Origin: Thermogymnomonas acidicola JCM 13583
GTDB lineage: Archaea > Thermoplasmatota > Thermoplasmata > Thermoplasmatales > Thermoplasmataceae
Assembly: GCF_001316105.1 (NCBI RefSeq)
Contig: NZ_BBCP01000010.1
Span: forward strand, 26,805-90,804
Reading direction: 5' to 3'
Length of the DNA stretch: 64,000 nt
Part shown: in pieces, positions 21,189-31,706 of the stretch
Numbering within the stretch: position 1 is the stretch's first letter
Layout: each line of letters begins with the position of its first letter
The notes under the pieces: generated by a model
Database searches by the model: none
The model's input: the letters and a program-made list of their open reading frames with translations, nothing else
Told to the model about the DNA's origin: nothing
Translations under genes and position numbers: made by a program

Positions 21189-21684
21189 TCGAAGAGCGAG
21201 AGGAAGTTGTCTGCCAGCGTGCCGATGAAGCTCTCCCTGTACCTGGTGATCACCCTGGACACCTCTTCCCTGCTGGACAGCCTGGCGGTGTCCCCGTCCA
21301 GAGTGACAACACCGTTTTCCCTGAGCCAGGCCAGTGCGCCCTCGAACCTCTTCCTCCTCAGGCCCGTGAAGGCCCTCAGCACCTCTGTGCTCATGTCCTG
21401 TCTGAACAGGGCCTGCACGATCTTCCTGGCGTCAGGGTTCCTGAGCGCGATCAGCACAGTCCTCTCCCTCTGCGTCCCCCCTCATCCCCCCCAGGGAAGT
21501 ACCGCCTGTACCTCCCGTCCTGCCTTGAGAATATCCTCCCCCCCTCAACCTCAAGCCTGTAGAGGTGATATTCCAGCTGGCCGACAGCAAGGCCCAGCAT
21601 GCGCTGTAGCTCCCTGAAGTGTATACCTGGGTTCTTCCTTATGGCCTCCGATATATCCTCTCGGACGCTGCTGTCGGTCCTCAA
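21185..21684 (-). CDS. Winged-helix regulator, tandem wHTH
   Basis: About 165 residues in two frames. The first domain, IRKNPGIHFRELQRMLGLAVG followed by QLEYHLYRLEVEGGRIF, is a typical archaeal wHTH that often regulates membrane or metal functions. The second, EVLRAFTGLRRKRFEGALAW then LRENGVVTLDGDTARLS, is a second winged helix. The C run of six at 21476-21481 (expected four) breaks the frame; the run of seven beside it adds one Gly. It is encoded three bases after the small membrane protein gene, so both are in one operon and the membrane protein may modulate the regulator. Confidence 0.75.
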
Positions 21685-21687
21685 GCA

Positions 21688-21954
21688 CTACCTCCTAAGG
21701 ATCGAGAAGTAGAAGAGGAGAAGGATTACAAGTATGAGAGTGGACATTATGTCATCAGAATGGCCCTCCAGAGGGAGGAGCATGAAGGTGGAGAGGAGCA
21801 GTACCACTTCGACCACAGCGGTGAGGATGAACACAGCTGACACCAGGGCTGCGGCCCTCAGCCTGCTCCTCCTGTAAGCCCTCATGGAGACGGCTGAGAG
21901 GAACACGGAAAGGATGAGTATGAGGCCAGACGCATAGGTGCTGTAGAGGTCCAT
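21688..21954 (-). CDS. Small membrane protein, three transmembrane helices
   Basis: About 88 residues. From the ATG at 21954 it reads MDLYSTYASGLILILSVFLS, then a basic loop YRRSRLR, then AAALVSAVFILTAVVEVVLLL, then a short acidic loop and TLILVILLLFYFSILRR. Three hydrophobic segments are clear. A GTG seven codons upstream is possible, but the TATA box places the transcript start at the ATG. Its stop is followed at once by the wHTH regulator. No family is recognised. Confidence 0.65.
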   Translation of the reverse strand: MDLYSTYASGLILILSVFLSAVSMRAYRRSRLRAAALVSAVFILTAVVEVVLLLSTFMLLPLEGHSDDIMSTLILVILLLFYFSILRR

Positions 21955-21975
21955 GATGGGTGTGGATACGCACAC

Positions 21976-21984
21976 TTTAAATTA
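21976..21984 (-). promoter_or_regulatory. TATA box for the membrane protein-wHTH operon
   Basis: The minus strand reads TTAATTTAAAG-like sequence centred 26 bases before the ATG at 21954, giving a leaderless start. Confidence 0.6.
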
Positions 21985-21991
21985 ATATCTC

Positions 21992-24900
21992 TCACGAGAA
22001 CGTTGCGGAAATACCGAAGGCGTTCATCTCCTTCCTGAAGACGTCCCTGTACTTCCTGTCCCCGATGACCTTCTCTATCGTGACGCTCTCGCCGCTCTTC
22101 TTGACCTTCACGGCCGCAACTGCCTGCCCGTCCATGAATATGAAGTAGAGGTTCAGGGAGCCGAACCTTGCCCTCAGGTACCTGGAGAAGTACCTGGTAA
22201 TGAAGTCCTTCGGTCCCGATATGAATAGGCCCTCTGGCCTCTTCCTCCTCTCCGTTGATACATACATTACCATACCGAGGTCCCTGACGAACACCCTCCT
22301 GGCACTGCCCTCTTCGTGCAGGCGTGACACGGCCCAGACGAAATCGCTGTCGACCTCGTTCCCGGTTGCCTCAGAGTACCTCTGGGCATCGAAGAACCCG
22401 TAGTTCTTCAGGAGGTAGCGGAGGAAAATGAGCATGGCCTCCCTCCTCCTGTACTTCTCAGGCACCACGATGTAGCGCCTCTCGTAGTCCTTGGCCAGCA
22501 CGTCCCTCTGGAACAGCGCCTTTATCCTCACCCTGGGCAGGTGCGGGTGGACAGAGGCACTGACTATCTCCGATTCAGTGGCGCCACTGCTCTCAAGCAC
22601 GATCCTCACGATCTCCTTCTCGCCTTCGTCCATCTCCCTCTCCCTGAGGCCCTGTAGAGGGCCACCACACCGAGCGTCCCCCCCAGTGAGACTATGTCAA
22701 AGGGGGGGCCGTTGAAGCTGAGCAGGAGGCTCGACTCCTGGTGACTCCTCACGTCTGTGGGCGAGATGCCGCTGTGCACAGCCTCCAGTGCGCTCCTGAA
22801 GCCCTCCAGGCGCCCGTTCATCACCGCGAAGGGTATCTCGCCGGAGCGCCTCATGGCCCTGGCCAGGGCCAGTGAGAGCAGGCTGCCCTCATCCATGTCC
22901 TCTATGTCCACCTCTCCGTACACCGCTGTGTCGCCCGATGCCCTCAGGCCCAGGCCCTCAGCGACCCCCCCTGCCTCGCCACCGGAGATGCCGCGCACCA
23001 CGCTGACCCGGAACGTGCCCCCCCCGGAGACGAGGGAAACAAGTAGCCTGCAGAGATCCACGAAATCCTCACCGGGCATTTCCTCGAACTTCTCGATGAC
23101 CACTGCGTCGGCACTCTCCCTCACCTCCACTTGGTAGGTGTTGCCGCTCGCCGCGATGAACCTGCCATTGCTGTCCCTGTCCGTGTAGAATTTCTCAAGG
23201 AAAATGGTCACGGGGGGGTCGCCGGTGCTCACTATGGACCCTCTCCCGCTGTACTCACCTGTGCTGCCGTAGTATACCTCCCCCCCGCCCTGGCTCACGG
23301 TCTCCTTTATGCTATTAACGAACCTTGATGCGTAGAACCAGAAGTGCCTCGAGAGCTCCTCCTGGGTGGCGGGCCCGAACATCCTCACGAGCAGTGACAT
23401 GGCCTCGGACGGGTCACCGTAGCTGTCCAGGCCGTAAAGGGGCCTGAGGCCCCCCCCGTCAGGGAGCCTGCACACCGCAAGGTAGTACTCCAGGTCCTTC
23501 ACTGCCTCCCTCACCACCTTCTTGGGAAGGCCCGTGACCGCGGATACCTGGCTCTCGTTCCAGGCGCCGTTCTCTATGGCCCTGTACACGCTCCTCAGTT
23601 CATCCCCCCCTGCCTCCTCGCGCCTGAGCGTGTGAAGTGCCTTGGCCAGTTCCGGGTGCATGTACACGTATTTGTTCTTCACGAAGCGGCCGTAGACAAG
23701 CGACCGGTCTCCGACCATCGACGCCAGCTGGCCGGTAGTCACAGTCACGCCCCCCCTGGCCCTGAGGTCCCATGTTGAGGAGGCGTATCCGTACTTCATG
23801 AAGTAGTCGTTCACATCACTTGCCGGCTGGAGCATCTTGAAGACCCTGTCCTTCCTGATGTCCCTCTTCTGCATCCCGGTGAGCCTTTCAAGGTCTTCCC
23901 TGAGGATGAACTGGGGGAGCGAAGACAGGAGTGACGAAGTCCCTAGTGATCTCGCCGGAGGAGACCATGGCATCCAGCGCCCTCTCTACCTCCTCCTGAC
24001 CAACGGGTATCCGGATGAGCACCTCCTCGATAGTGAGGGGCCCGTAGGAGTGGAGGACCCTGCGTACGGCGGCCCTGAGGGCCTCTTCCCTATCCATATC
24101 CTGCGCCTCCAGGTCATTCCTGATGAAGACCTGCACGCCCCCACGGAGCTTCCTCCTCACCAGGTAGGCTGCCTCCAGCCTGTTCATGGATTCCCTTATG
24201 TCCTCCTCGCTGAGGCCCGTGTCCCTCTTCAGCTCTGAGAGCGTAGTGCCGTTGCAGTGTTCCAGCAGGGCCAGGTCCTCCTGCCTGACCCTGGACGCAT
24301 CCCGGAACAGCGTTCTCAGAATGGGGGGGTAATTGTCTATGTGGCACCACACTGGCATCCTGGCAAAGGCCGAGACTATCCTGTCCTTCTCTATCAGTTC
24401 CTCACCTATCGCCTTTGCGTCCGTGTCAGAGTAAGGGTAGGGGGGGAGTTCTGCCTGTTCCTGAACGGGTCTATGTGGAGGAAATGCCTTGCCATGGCCT
24501 CGTAGCTCTCCATGTCCCTGACCCTGGGCACCAGAGAGGCGAAGAATTCTCTCACGGGCCCATCGTCCCTGAAGATGTAACGTATTTCCCCCCTGGGCCG
24601 TAGATCTTGTCCAGTATCCTGTTCTGCAGCTCCCTGAGTACCCTTGACCTGTCCTCCATGAGCACCAGGTCCGATACGCCTGCAAGTATTATGCCATAGG
24701 AGAACGGGCTCGTCTCAGCGGTGTAGTCGAGGACCCTGTAATTCCCTCTCTCTATGACCTCACTTATGTACTGCCTGGCCCTGGCACGTCCATCATGTCT
24801 TCCATTATCTCGTGGAACGTCTCCTTGACAACAGGGAAGCCCTCCATCTCTCCTATTGTCCTGAGGACCCTGTCGCTCCTGAGCTGCTGCCTGACCACGC

Positions 24901-27188
24901 TTATGTCCGTGCCTTTATACCTGCGCAGTACCATGAGAGCCCTCGAGGCACAGTGCCTGAACCTCTGCTTGAAGGTCTCTGTGTTCCTTATGGATGCACG
25001 CACTGTGTCATCGAAGCTGGATGAGGTCACCAGGTGGACGAATTCCCTGAGGTCAGGCTTCTCCGAGAGCGTCACCATGAAGCCGTCGTCAGTGACTGTG
25101 ACCCTGGCGCTGCTCCCGTACCTGTTGGATGCTGCCTGAGCGTATGCCCTCGAGAGGGCATCGTTGACCCTCCTGCCCAGCGGGACATGGAAAATCACGC
25201 TGTACAGGTTGTCACGGTCAATGTAGCCCTCAACCAGGAGGTGCCTGTGGGTGGGCACCCCCCCGTACTTCATCTGCCCCCCCTTTATGTATGAGATGAG
25301 ACTGTCTGCACCCCCCCACTCATCAAGCCTGTAGTCTTCCATTAGCCACTTCCTGACGTCCTCCCCCCCCTCTGTATCTTTCTCACAGCCTCTTCCCTGA
25401 ACCTGCCAACCAGGACGCCGAGGTCATAGCTCCTGGGCAGCATCTCCCCCCCCGTCCACGTGGGTACAGTGGGCCTCATGCCCGTGGCGTCCTTCACATA
25501 GACCAGGTTCCTCGACGTCCTCAAAAACATGTATGTCCTGGCGCCCAGCACGAAGATGTCGCCCTGCTTCAGCCTCTCCACGAACTTGTCGCTCAGCTGC
25601 CCGAGGTGCCTGCCCCCCCTCTCCCCCCCCACGACCTGGTAGTCAGCGTCCTCCGGTATCGTTCCTACGTTCATGAAGAAGATCATCCTGGTGCTCTTCT
25701 TCTTCCCGAACGTGCCCTCGCCCTCGTCGAGCCATATCTTGGAGTATATGGTGCTGTCCTCTATCTGGCCCGCAAGGTACCTCAGGACTGACATGTAGTC
25801 GTCCCATTCCAGGGTGTGGAAGGAGTAAGAGTTCTTGAGCGTCCTGTATGCCTCCTCTATGCCCCCCCACACCTTCTCCAGTGACATGCCGACAAGTACC
25901 TGTGAAAGCACGTCCAGCGGGTTCCTGGGTATGGTGACCCTGTCGATCTCCCTGTCGTACGCGGCCTTTGTGAGCACGGCACACTCCATTAGGTCGTCGA
26001 GGTCGAAGACCAGGAACCTGCCTTTGGAGAGCTCGTCTATGCCGTGCCCCCCCGACCTGCCTATCCTCTGGAGCCCCCCCTTGGATACTGACTTGGGGCT
26101 CCCGATCTGGACCACAAGGTCAATGTAGCCTATGTCTATGCCGAGCTCCAGGGATGTCGATGTTATCACGCACCTCAGTTCTCCCCCCCTCTTGAGCTAT
26201 CCTCCACATCGAGCCTGGTCTCCTTGCCCAGGGAGGAGTGGTGGGCCTCCACGCTCTCTATGCCCCTTGCCTTGAGCTTTATGGCCACATGCTCCGTCCC
26301 GCTCCTGGTGTTGGTGAATATCAGCGTTGTCCTGTGCCTGTTTATGAGGTCCGTGAGTATGTCGTACATCCTCTCGTTGGCGACCTCAGAGGACACCTTG
26401 GTCAGGTCGTGGACCGGCACGATGGTGCGGAGGTCAAGGTATTTCTTAGTGTCCACGTCCACGATCTCGAAGGGCCTCGGCACTTCGCCGTCGAAGCCAC
26501 ACAGGTACTTCGCTATCTCATCCAGGGGTGCCTGTGTGGCGGACAGGCCTATCCTCACAAAGTCCTCATCGGTCACAGCCCTCAGCCTTTCCAGATTTGC
26601 GGAGAGCAGCGATCCCCTCTTCGTTGACGAGACCTCGTGGATCTCGTCCACGATCACGTACCTCACGGTCCTCAGCTTCTCCCTGAACTTGGGGGCCGTG
26701 AGGACAAGCGAGAAGGATTCCGGGGTGGTGATCAGGATGTGGGGAGGCTTCCTGAGCATCCTCTGCCTGTCGCTCTGCTTTGTATCCCCCCCAGACCTCA
26801 CGGAGACCCTGATCTGTGGCAGTTCCATGCCCTCCTCCTTCGATATCTCCATTATCTCCCTGAGGGGCTGGTTCAGGTTCCTGTCGATGTCGTTCGCCAG
26901 GGCCTTCAGTGGGCTAATGTATACACAGTACACCGTGTCCCTGAGCGTGCCCTCCCTGGCGAAGCGGAAGAGCTCGTTGATGATCGCCAGGAAACCAGTG
27001 AGCGTCTTTCCGGTGCCAGTTGGGCTTGATACCAGGACGTTCTTCCTCTCGTGGATGAGCGGGATTGCCCTCCTCTGCGGCTCGGTAAGCTTCGAGTACT
27101 TGCCGTTGAACCACCTGGCTATTATGGGGGGGTCGAGGAATGGCATCTCTTCCTCTATCCTGAATCCATGTTCCCTGGAGTCCTGCAT
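21992..27188 (-). CDS. Giant Lhr-type DEAH helicase with long C-terminal extension (many frameshifts)
   Basis: The first 340 residues hold superfamily 2 motifs: KLTEPQRRAIPLIHERKNVL, SPTGTGKTLTGF (I), VYISPLKALANDI (Ia), TTPESFSL (Ib), IVDEIHE (II), GLSATQAP (III), TLIFTNTRSGTE (IV). Then SLELGIDIG (V) and LQRIGRSGGHG (VI), the Lhr signature order. Several hundred residues of winged-helix type follow, including LREFVHLVTSSSFDDTVR. The C-terminal half (22606-24700) has more wHTH-like segments, and the last 210 residues (21992-22633) seem continuous if one G is missing near 22645. The whole span is about 1730 codons, comparable with the two-part bacterial Lhr of about 1500 residues rather than the 870-residue archaeal Lhr core. 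The last part could instead be a separate gene starting at 22633. Confidence 0.8.
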
Positions 27189-27216
27189 GCGTTTAATCTA
27201 GGTTTCAGGACAACAC

Positions 27217-27225
27217 AATATATAA
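27217..27225 (-). promoter_or_regulatory. TATA box for the Lhr gene
   Basis: The minus strand reads TTATATATTG, centred 32-33 bases before the ATG at 27188. Confidence 0.55.
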
Positions 27226-27346
27226 CCTTATAGTAACCAGGGAGTGCAAGAACCTGCTTCCTGCCTTCATGGGGCACTGGGAGTCTATGGACTGCAGGCC
27301 CATCCATGCGGTGTAACCCGGATATACAAGAAAGCAATTCACACAC

Positions 27347-27643
27347 ATGATCGTTGCGGACGTTGCTTTCTACCCAATAGGCAAGGGAGTATCTGCATCG
27401 GAGGCAATCAAGAAGGCCATCGAGGCCCTCAGGGGGGGCGCCGGTGTGAGGTGCTACCCGAACAGCATGGCCACCGTGATGGAGGCGGAGAGCCTGGAAC
27501 AGATTTTCGCCGCTGTGGCCAGGGCGGAGAAGGCACTGGTCGACATGGGCTATCCGCGTGTTGAAACGATCCTGCGCGTCGATGACAGGAGGGATCTGGA
27601 GAACAGCGTTGAGAGGAAGCTGAGGGCCCTGGGAGAGGAGTAA
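27347..27643 (+). CDS. MTH1187-family thiamine-binding protein
   Basis: A 98-residue ferredoxin-like-fold protein. MIVADVAFYPIGKGVSASEA is the family's conserved opening, with CYPNSMATVMEAESLEQIFA in the middle and RVETILRVDDRRDLENSVERK at the end. The MTH1187/YkoF group binds thiamine or its pyrimidine. A G7 run in the loop RGGAGVRCYP adds one residue in frame. It stands alone between the divergent helicase and the amino-acid permease, from a weak TATA at 27321-27330 (GATATACAAG). Confidence 0.85.
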   Translation: MIVADVAFYPIGKGVSASEAIKKAIEALRGGAGVRCYPNSMATVMEAESLEQIFAAVARAEKALVDMGYPRVETILRVDDRRDLENSVERKLRALGEE

Positions 27644-27862
27644 ACCGCACCAGTGTCAAACGGCCTGAGGGAGCCGAGAAAGTCTCCCATCATGCCCATT
27701 CGAGCCAGAATGCCCGTGATGTCTCTGCGGATCAAGGCAGACACGGAGTGCGTGCCTTGCCGGGCCGCAAAAATGGGCCCACTGCATGCAGAGGTTCTGG
27801 TTGTAAACGAGATAATTGCAGACCCAGTTAAAAACATTTATTGGCTGGGGCGCTGAAAAACA

Positions 27863-27872
27863 CCTTAAATAC
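27863..27872 (+). promoter_or_regulatory. TATA box for the amino-acid permease
   Basis: CCTTAAATAC is centred 26-27 bases before a GTG at 27894. This spacing selects the GTG as a leaderless start, giving the N terminus VETQRRVLKHLRRDQLTLRH. Confidence 0.65.
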
Positions 27873-27893
27873 GCATCAGCGATTTCATTAAAA

Positions 27894-29397
27894 GTGGAAA
27901 CTCAGCGGAGAGTTTTGAAGCACCTCAGAAGGGACCAGCTCACGCTCAGGCATGCGGTCTCGCAGGCCACTGCCCTGAACGCCCCCCCGGGTGGCACGAT
28001 CGTTCTATACGTCTCCGGTACCGCGGCCCTCCTCACCTCGACCTTCACTTCATATCCCTCGGGCTCTTACGCGATCCCCCTGATCCTCCTCATTTCCCTC
28101 GTGATCTATGGCCTTATGACCTTCTCCATGTATGAGTTCTCCAAGGAGCTGTCAAGCTCCGGTGGTTACTACACCTTCGTGTCCAGGGGGGGCTGGGCCA
28201 GAGGGCTGGGTTCATCACAGCACTGTCATATCTCTCTTACCAGATACTGAGCTTCACTGGCTTCGGTATCCTTGGCTTCATGGGGGGGTTCGTCTATGAC
28301 GTTTTCCCCTCCTTTGGTATCCAGATCCCCCTTCCCCCCCACCTTCCTCTGGATCCCGTTATCCTTGGTCTTCATAGGAGTTGTCTCCTGGCTCATATAC
28401 AGCGGCATAAGGCCTTCGCTGCAGTTCGTGTCCTACACGATCATAGTGGAGGTGCTCTTCTTCATAGCCACTTCGTTAGCACTCATATATGAGTTCCACG
28501 CGAGGCTCAGCCTTGTGCCTTTCACCCCCCCGAAGCCCGTGGGCAACGACACGCTGGCACTGGCGACCATGATGGTCTATGCCATAGGCACCTACGTTGG
28601 CATAGGGGGGTCGATACCTATCGCTGAGGAGACCAGGAACCCGAAGAGAAACGTCCCGCTGGCCATACTCATAACGATAGCGGTGCTCGGCATCACCATA
28701 ATCCTCTCAGCCTACGCGCAGGTCATAAGCTGGGGGGGCGCAGAACATGGCCTCCTTCGGGGGCAGCCAGTTCCCATACCCTGTGATATACATCTACCAG
28801 CATGACTTCGGCTACATCAGCACAGCCCTGGTTGCGGTCCTCATAATCCTGGTGCTGAACTCCTTCTTCACAGCAACGGTATCCCTGGGCACCAATGCCA
28901 CCAGGGTCGTGTTCTCGCTCGCAAGGGAGCACGTGTTCCCTGAGAGGCTCTCGTCAATACACGCCGTCACAGGATCGCCCACAAAGGCCATTGTCCTGGT
29001 GGCGGTCCTCGCCTCAATCATAACGATAGGCACTGGCCTGGCCTTTGAGGCAACGTCTGGCACCGTGAACGGCCTCCTGAACGCGTCCGTCTTCCTCCTC
29101 ATCCTTGAGAGCCCGATAACCTACCTCGTCCACATACTCACCAACACATCCCTCTACTCCTTCATGAGGAAGGAGGGAAAGAGGGTCAGCATACTCAGGC
29201 ACATCGTGATCCCGTCCGTGAGCACCCTGACACTGGTATTTGCTGTCGTCGTTGCTGTGTACCTCGACCTCTCGCCACCGTACATATACGGCATATACGG
29301 TGCCATTGCGGTCATACTTGCAATACTCATAACCACACTGGTGGTCTCAACGAAGTCCAGGAGGAAGCTTGAACTGATAGGCGACTTCTCGCTGTAG
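27894..29397 (+). CDS. APC-family amino-acid permease (frameshifted)
   Basis: About 490 residues and twelve hydrophobic segments. DQLTLRHAVSQATALNAPPGG then a helix, and SMYEFSKELSSSGGYYTFVS, follow the APC pattern 'GGxYxYxxxxxG'. GIGGSIPIAEETRNPKRNVPLA is the highly conserved loop after helix 6, and ATRVVFSLAREHVFPERLSS the loop after helix 8. Frames change at about 28190, 28265-28345 and 28735, each at a G or C run. The stop is TAG at 29395. Substrate class (amino acid or polyamine) is family-based; no narrower prediction is possible. Confidence 0.85.
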
Positions 29398-29405
29398 GTG
29401 GTTAC

Positions 29406-29414
29406 CTATTTATT
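29406..29414 (+). promoter_or_regulatory. TATA box of the PadR-ABC operon
   Basis: CTATTTATT is centred 26 bases before the ATG at 29436, so the transcript starts at the padR codon. The palindrome at 29416-29431 lies between this box and the start. Confidence 0.7.
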
Positions 29415-29415
29415 T

Positions 29416-29431
29416 CATAGATATATCTATG
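29416..29431. promoter_or_regulatory. 16-bp perfect palindrome, probable PadR operator
   Basis: CATAGATATATCTATG is a perfect inverted repeat placed between the TATA box and the predicted transcript start, four bases before the padR ATG. An outer pair, GTTAC at 29401 and GTAAC at 29431, is also self-complementary. A repressor bound here would block polymerase recruitment. PadR proteins commonly bind AT-rich palindromes in their own promoters, so autoregulation of the exporter operon is likely. Confidence 0.7.
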
Positions 29432-29435
29432 TAAC

Positions 29436-29912
29436 ATGGCACTCCAGATGCCCAGGCGCATGACAGGCATCACAGACCTCCTGGTAATGGACCAACTGTC
29501 AGATGGGCCCAAGTACCCTTACCAGATAATAAAGGGTATCTTCGAGAAGTTCGGCTCCAGGTACAAGCCCAGCACCGGCGTCATATACCCGTGCCTCAGA
29601 AGGCTCCAGGAAAAGGGCTACGTGAGGAAGGACAAGAGGTACTATGCCCTCACGGAACAGGGGGGGAAGAAGGTCATGGAGGAGAACAGGGATGTCCTTG
29701 ACATGAGAATATCGGGTTACTTCGAGAGCAGGGAGTTCTACAGGGAGTTCAACAACCTGGCCCTGAGGGTTGTCAGGGATGTGTACAACCTGACGCCGGA
29801 ACAGGTTGTGCGTGGCGGGAACGAGATCCTCGATCTGACCAGGAAGACGCTGGAGACCATACACAGGATAATGGGAAGGGGGGGAAAGGATGGCAATAAT
29901 CACCACCAGTGA
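29436..29912 (+). CDS. PadR-family transcription regulator
   Basis: 158 residues. ITDLLVMDQLSDGPKYPYQI then IFEKFGSRYKPSTGVIYPCL and RRLQEKGYVRKDKRYYALTE form the PadR winged helix, with the diagnostic 'S.G.iYP.L..Le..G.v' pattern. The C-terminal half is helical and should mediate dimerisation. A G7 run at 29661 adds one Gly at EQGGKKV. Its 3' end overlaps the ABC ATPase start by 23 bases, so the regulator and exporter are one unit. It is likely to sense an exported compound and to act on the palindrome just upstream. Confidence 0.9.
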   Translation: MALQMPRRMTGITDLLVMDQLSDGPKYPYQIIKGIFEKFGSRYKPSTGVIYPCLRRLQEKGYVRKDKRYYALTEQGGKKVMEENRDVLDMRISGYFESREFYREFNNLALRVVRDVYNLTPEQVVRGGNEILDLTRKTLETIHRIMGRGGKDGNNHHQ

Positions 29913-30889
29913 TCTGACAAAGGTCTACGGCCGTGACTTCGTGGCAGTGGACCACCTCAATATCGAGATAGAGAAGGGCGAGGTCTTCGGGCTCCTGGGG
30001 GGGCCCAACGGTGCCGGCAAGACCACCACAATAAAGATGCTGACCACTGTCCTGAAGCCCAGCGGCGGCACAGCGGTCATTGACGGCCATGACATAATCA
30101 GGGACAGCCTCGCAGTGAGGAAGGTGATAGGGGGGGGTGGTGCCCCAGGACCTCACGACGGATGAGGACCTGAAGGGCATCGAGAACCTGATGATGGTCT
30201 CCAGGTTCTATAACGTGCCCGAGGAGAGGGCCAGGGAGACAATAAAGGAACTCGTCCGCCTCGTGGACCTTGAAGGTGCTATGCAGAGGTACGTGAGGCA
30301 GTACTCCGGAGGCATGAGGAAGCGGCTCGAACTGATAGCAGGCCTTGTCCACAGCCCCCAAGGTGCTCTTCCTGGACGAGCCAACGCTTGGCCTCGATGT
30401 CCAGACGAGGAGCCAGATGTGGAAGCACATAGAGGAGGTGAGGGAGAACCTTGGCGTAACGATAATACTGACGAGCCACTACCTCGAGGAGGTCGACGCG
30501 CTCTCCGACAGGGTGGCCATAATAGACCACGGGAAGATAATAGCCTCCGGCACCCCCGCCGAGCTGAAGGCCTCACTGAGGGGGGGGATGTGATAACGAT
30601 TACTGTTTCTTCCGAAAACGATGTGGAGAAAATGCTGGAGTACCGGGGAGCAACGGAGGTCAAGGACCTGGGCGGCAACAGGGTGAGGCTTAAGGTCCAG
30701 AGCGCGGACAGAGAGATGGCCAGCCTCATGAACTACATAGTCTCCAGCGGCATATCCGTCACGGGCATAAACGTGCAGAAGCCCTCACTTGACCAGGTCT
30801 TCCTGGAGTACACTGGGAGGGAGATGAAGGACGAGGAGCCAGGGGACTTCAGGTCCATGATGATGAGGATGCGGAGGCTGAGGAGATGA
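29890..30889 (+). CDS. ABC exporter ATPase, DrrA-like (frameshifted)
   Basis: About 330 residues. Walker A is read GLLGGPNGAGKTTTIKML, with an extra Gly made by the G7 run at 29997-30003; the family has LLGPNGAGKTT. The G8 run at 30130-30137 stands where GVVPQ needs four Gs and shifts the frame. The signature QYSGGMRKRLELIAGL, Walker B VLFLDEPTLGLDVQTR and switch SHYLEEVDALSDRVAII follow. The C-terminal domain, ending LDQVFLEYTGREMKDEE, is the drug-resistance ATPase type. A further break at 30355 separates the signature from Walker B. Its stop overlaps the permease ATG (ATGA). Confidence 0.92.
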
Positions 30890-31705
30890 GCGGTCTTCTT
30901 CCACTGACAGGGAGGGAACTGAAGAAGTGGTACAGGAACCAGTGGCCTTCATAGTGTCACTTGTGCAGCCCTTCTTCTGGATCGCCCTCTTCGGCAGTGC
31001 GTTTGACATCGCAAAGCTCTCGTTCCACGGGATCGATGTGGCTCTGCACTGTTCCAGGGGGGGGCGCCTGACTACATAACCTTCATACTGGGCGGCGTCC
31101 TGACCATAACGACGCTCTTCACCGCCATGTTCTCCGGAGTGAACATAATCTGGGACAGGAGGATGGGGGGGCCTCTCTCCAGGTTCCTCTCCGCACCCAT
31201 AAGGAGGAGCTCGATAGTCTTCTCCAAGATAATCTCGGGCACGGTCAGGGGGGGCCTGGTACAGGTGGCAATCCTGATCATCGCTGCCCTCCTGATCCCG
31301 GACGGTCTCGTCCTCAGGCACGGTTTCACGGTGGTAGATGCGCTCATAATAGCGGCCGCTGTGGTTCTCGTTTCCTTCTCGTTCTCGTCCATATTCAGCA
31401 TAATAGCCGTGAGGATGACCAGGATGGAGACAATATTCGGTATAGTGAACCTCGTTAACCTTCCCCTGATGTTCGCGTCCTACGCACTCTTCCCGCCGGG
31501 ACTCATGGCAGGATGGCTGAGCAGGGTGGCCCAGTACAACCCGGTCTCATGGTCAGCACTTTCCATCAGGACAGTCCTGCTCAACGGGTCACTGACGGGT
31601 GCGCAGCTATCATCAGTGGCGCATTACCTCCTCTACCTCACCGTCCTGGCCATTGTGATGGTGCTGCTCACAATATTCGTATCGGAGAGAGGGATAAGGG
31701 AGTGA
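30886..31705 (+). CDS. ABC-2 type exporter permease, DrrB-like (frameshifted)
   Basis: About 270 residues with six hydrophobic segments. It begins MSGLLPLTGRELKKWYRNP, then SLVQPFFWIALFGSAF. The conserved ABC-2 stretch FSGVNIIWDRRMGGPLSRFL then SAPIRRSSIVFSKIISGTVRG is clear, as is the closing QYNPVSWSALSIRTVLLNGS. Frame changes fall at about 30940 and 31055-31075. It forms the exporter with the ATPase upstream. The likely cargo is a lipid, antibiotic or polysaccharide-like compound; the sequence does not tell which. Confidence 0.88.
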
Positions 31706-31706
31706 C

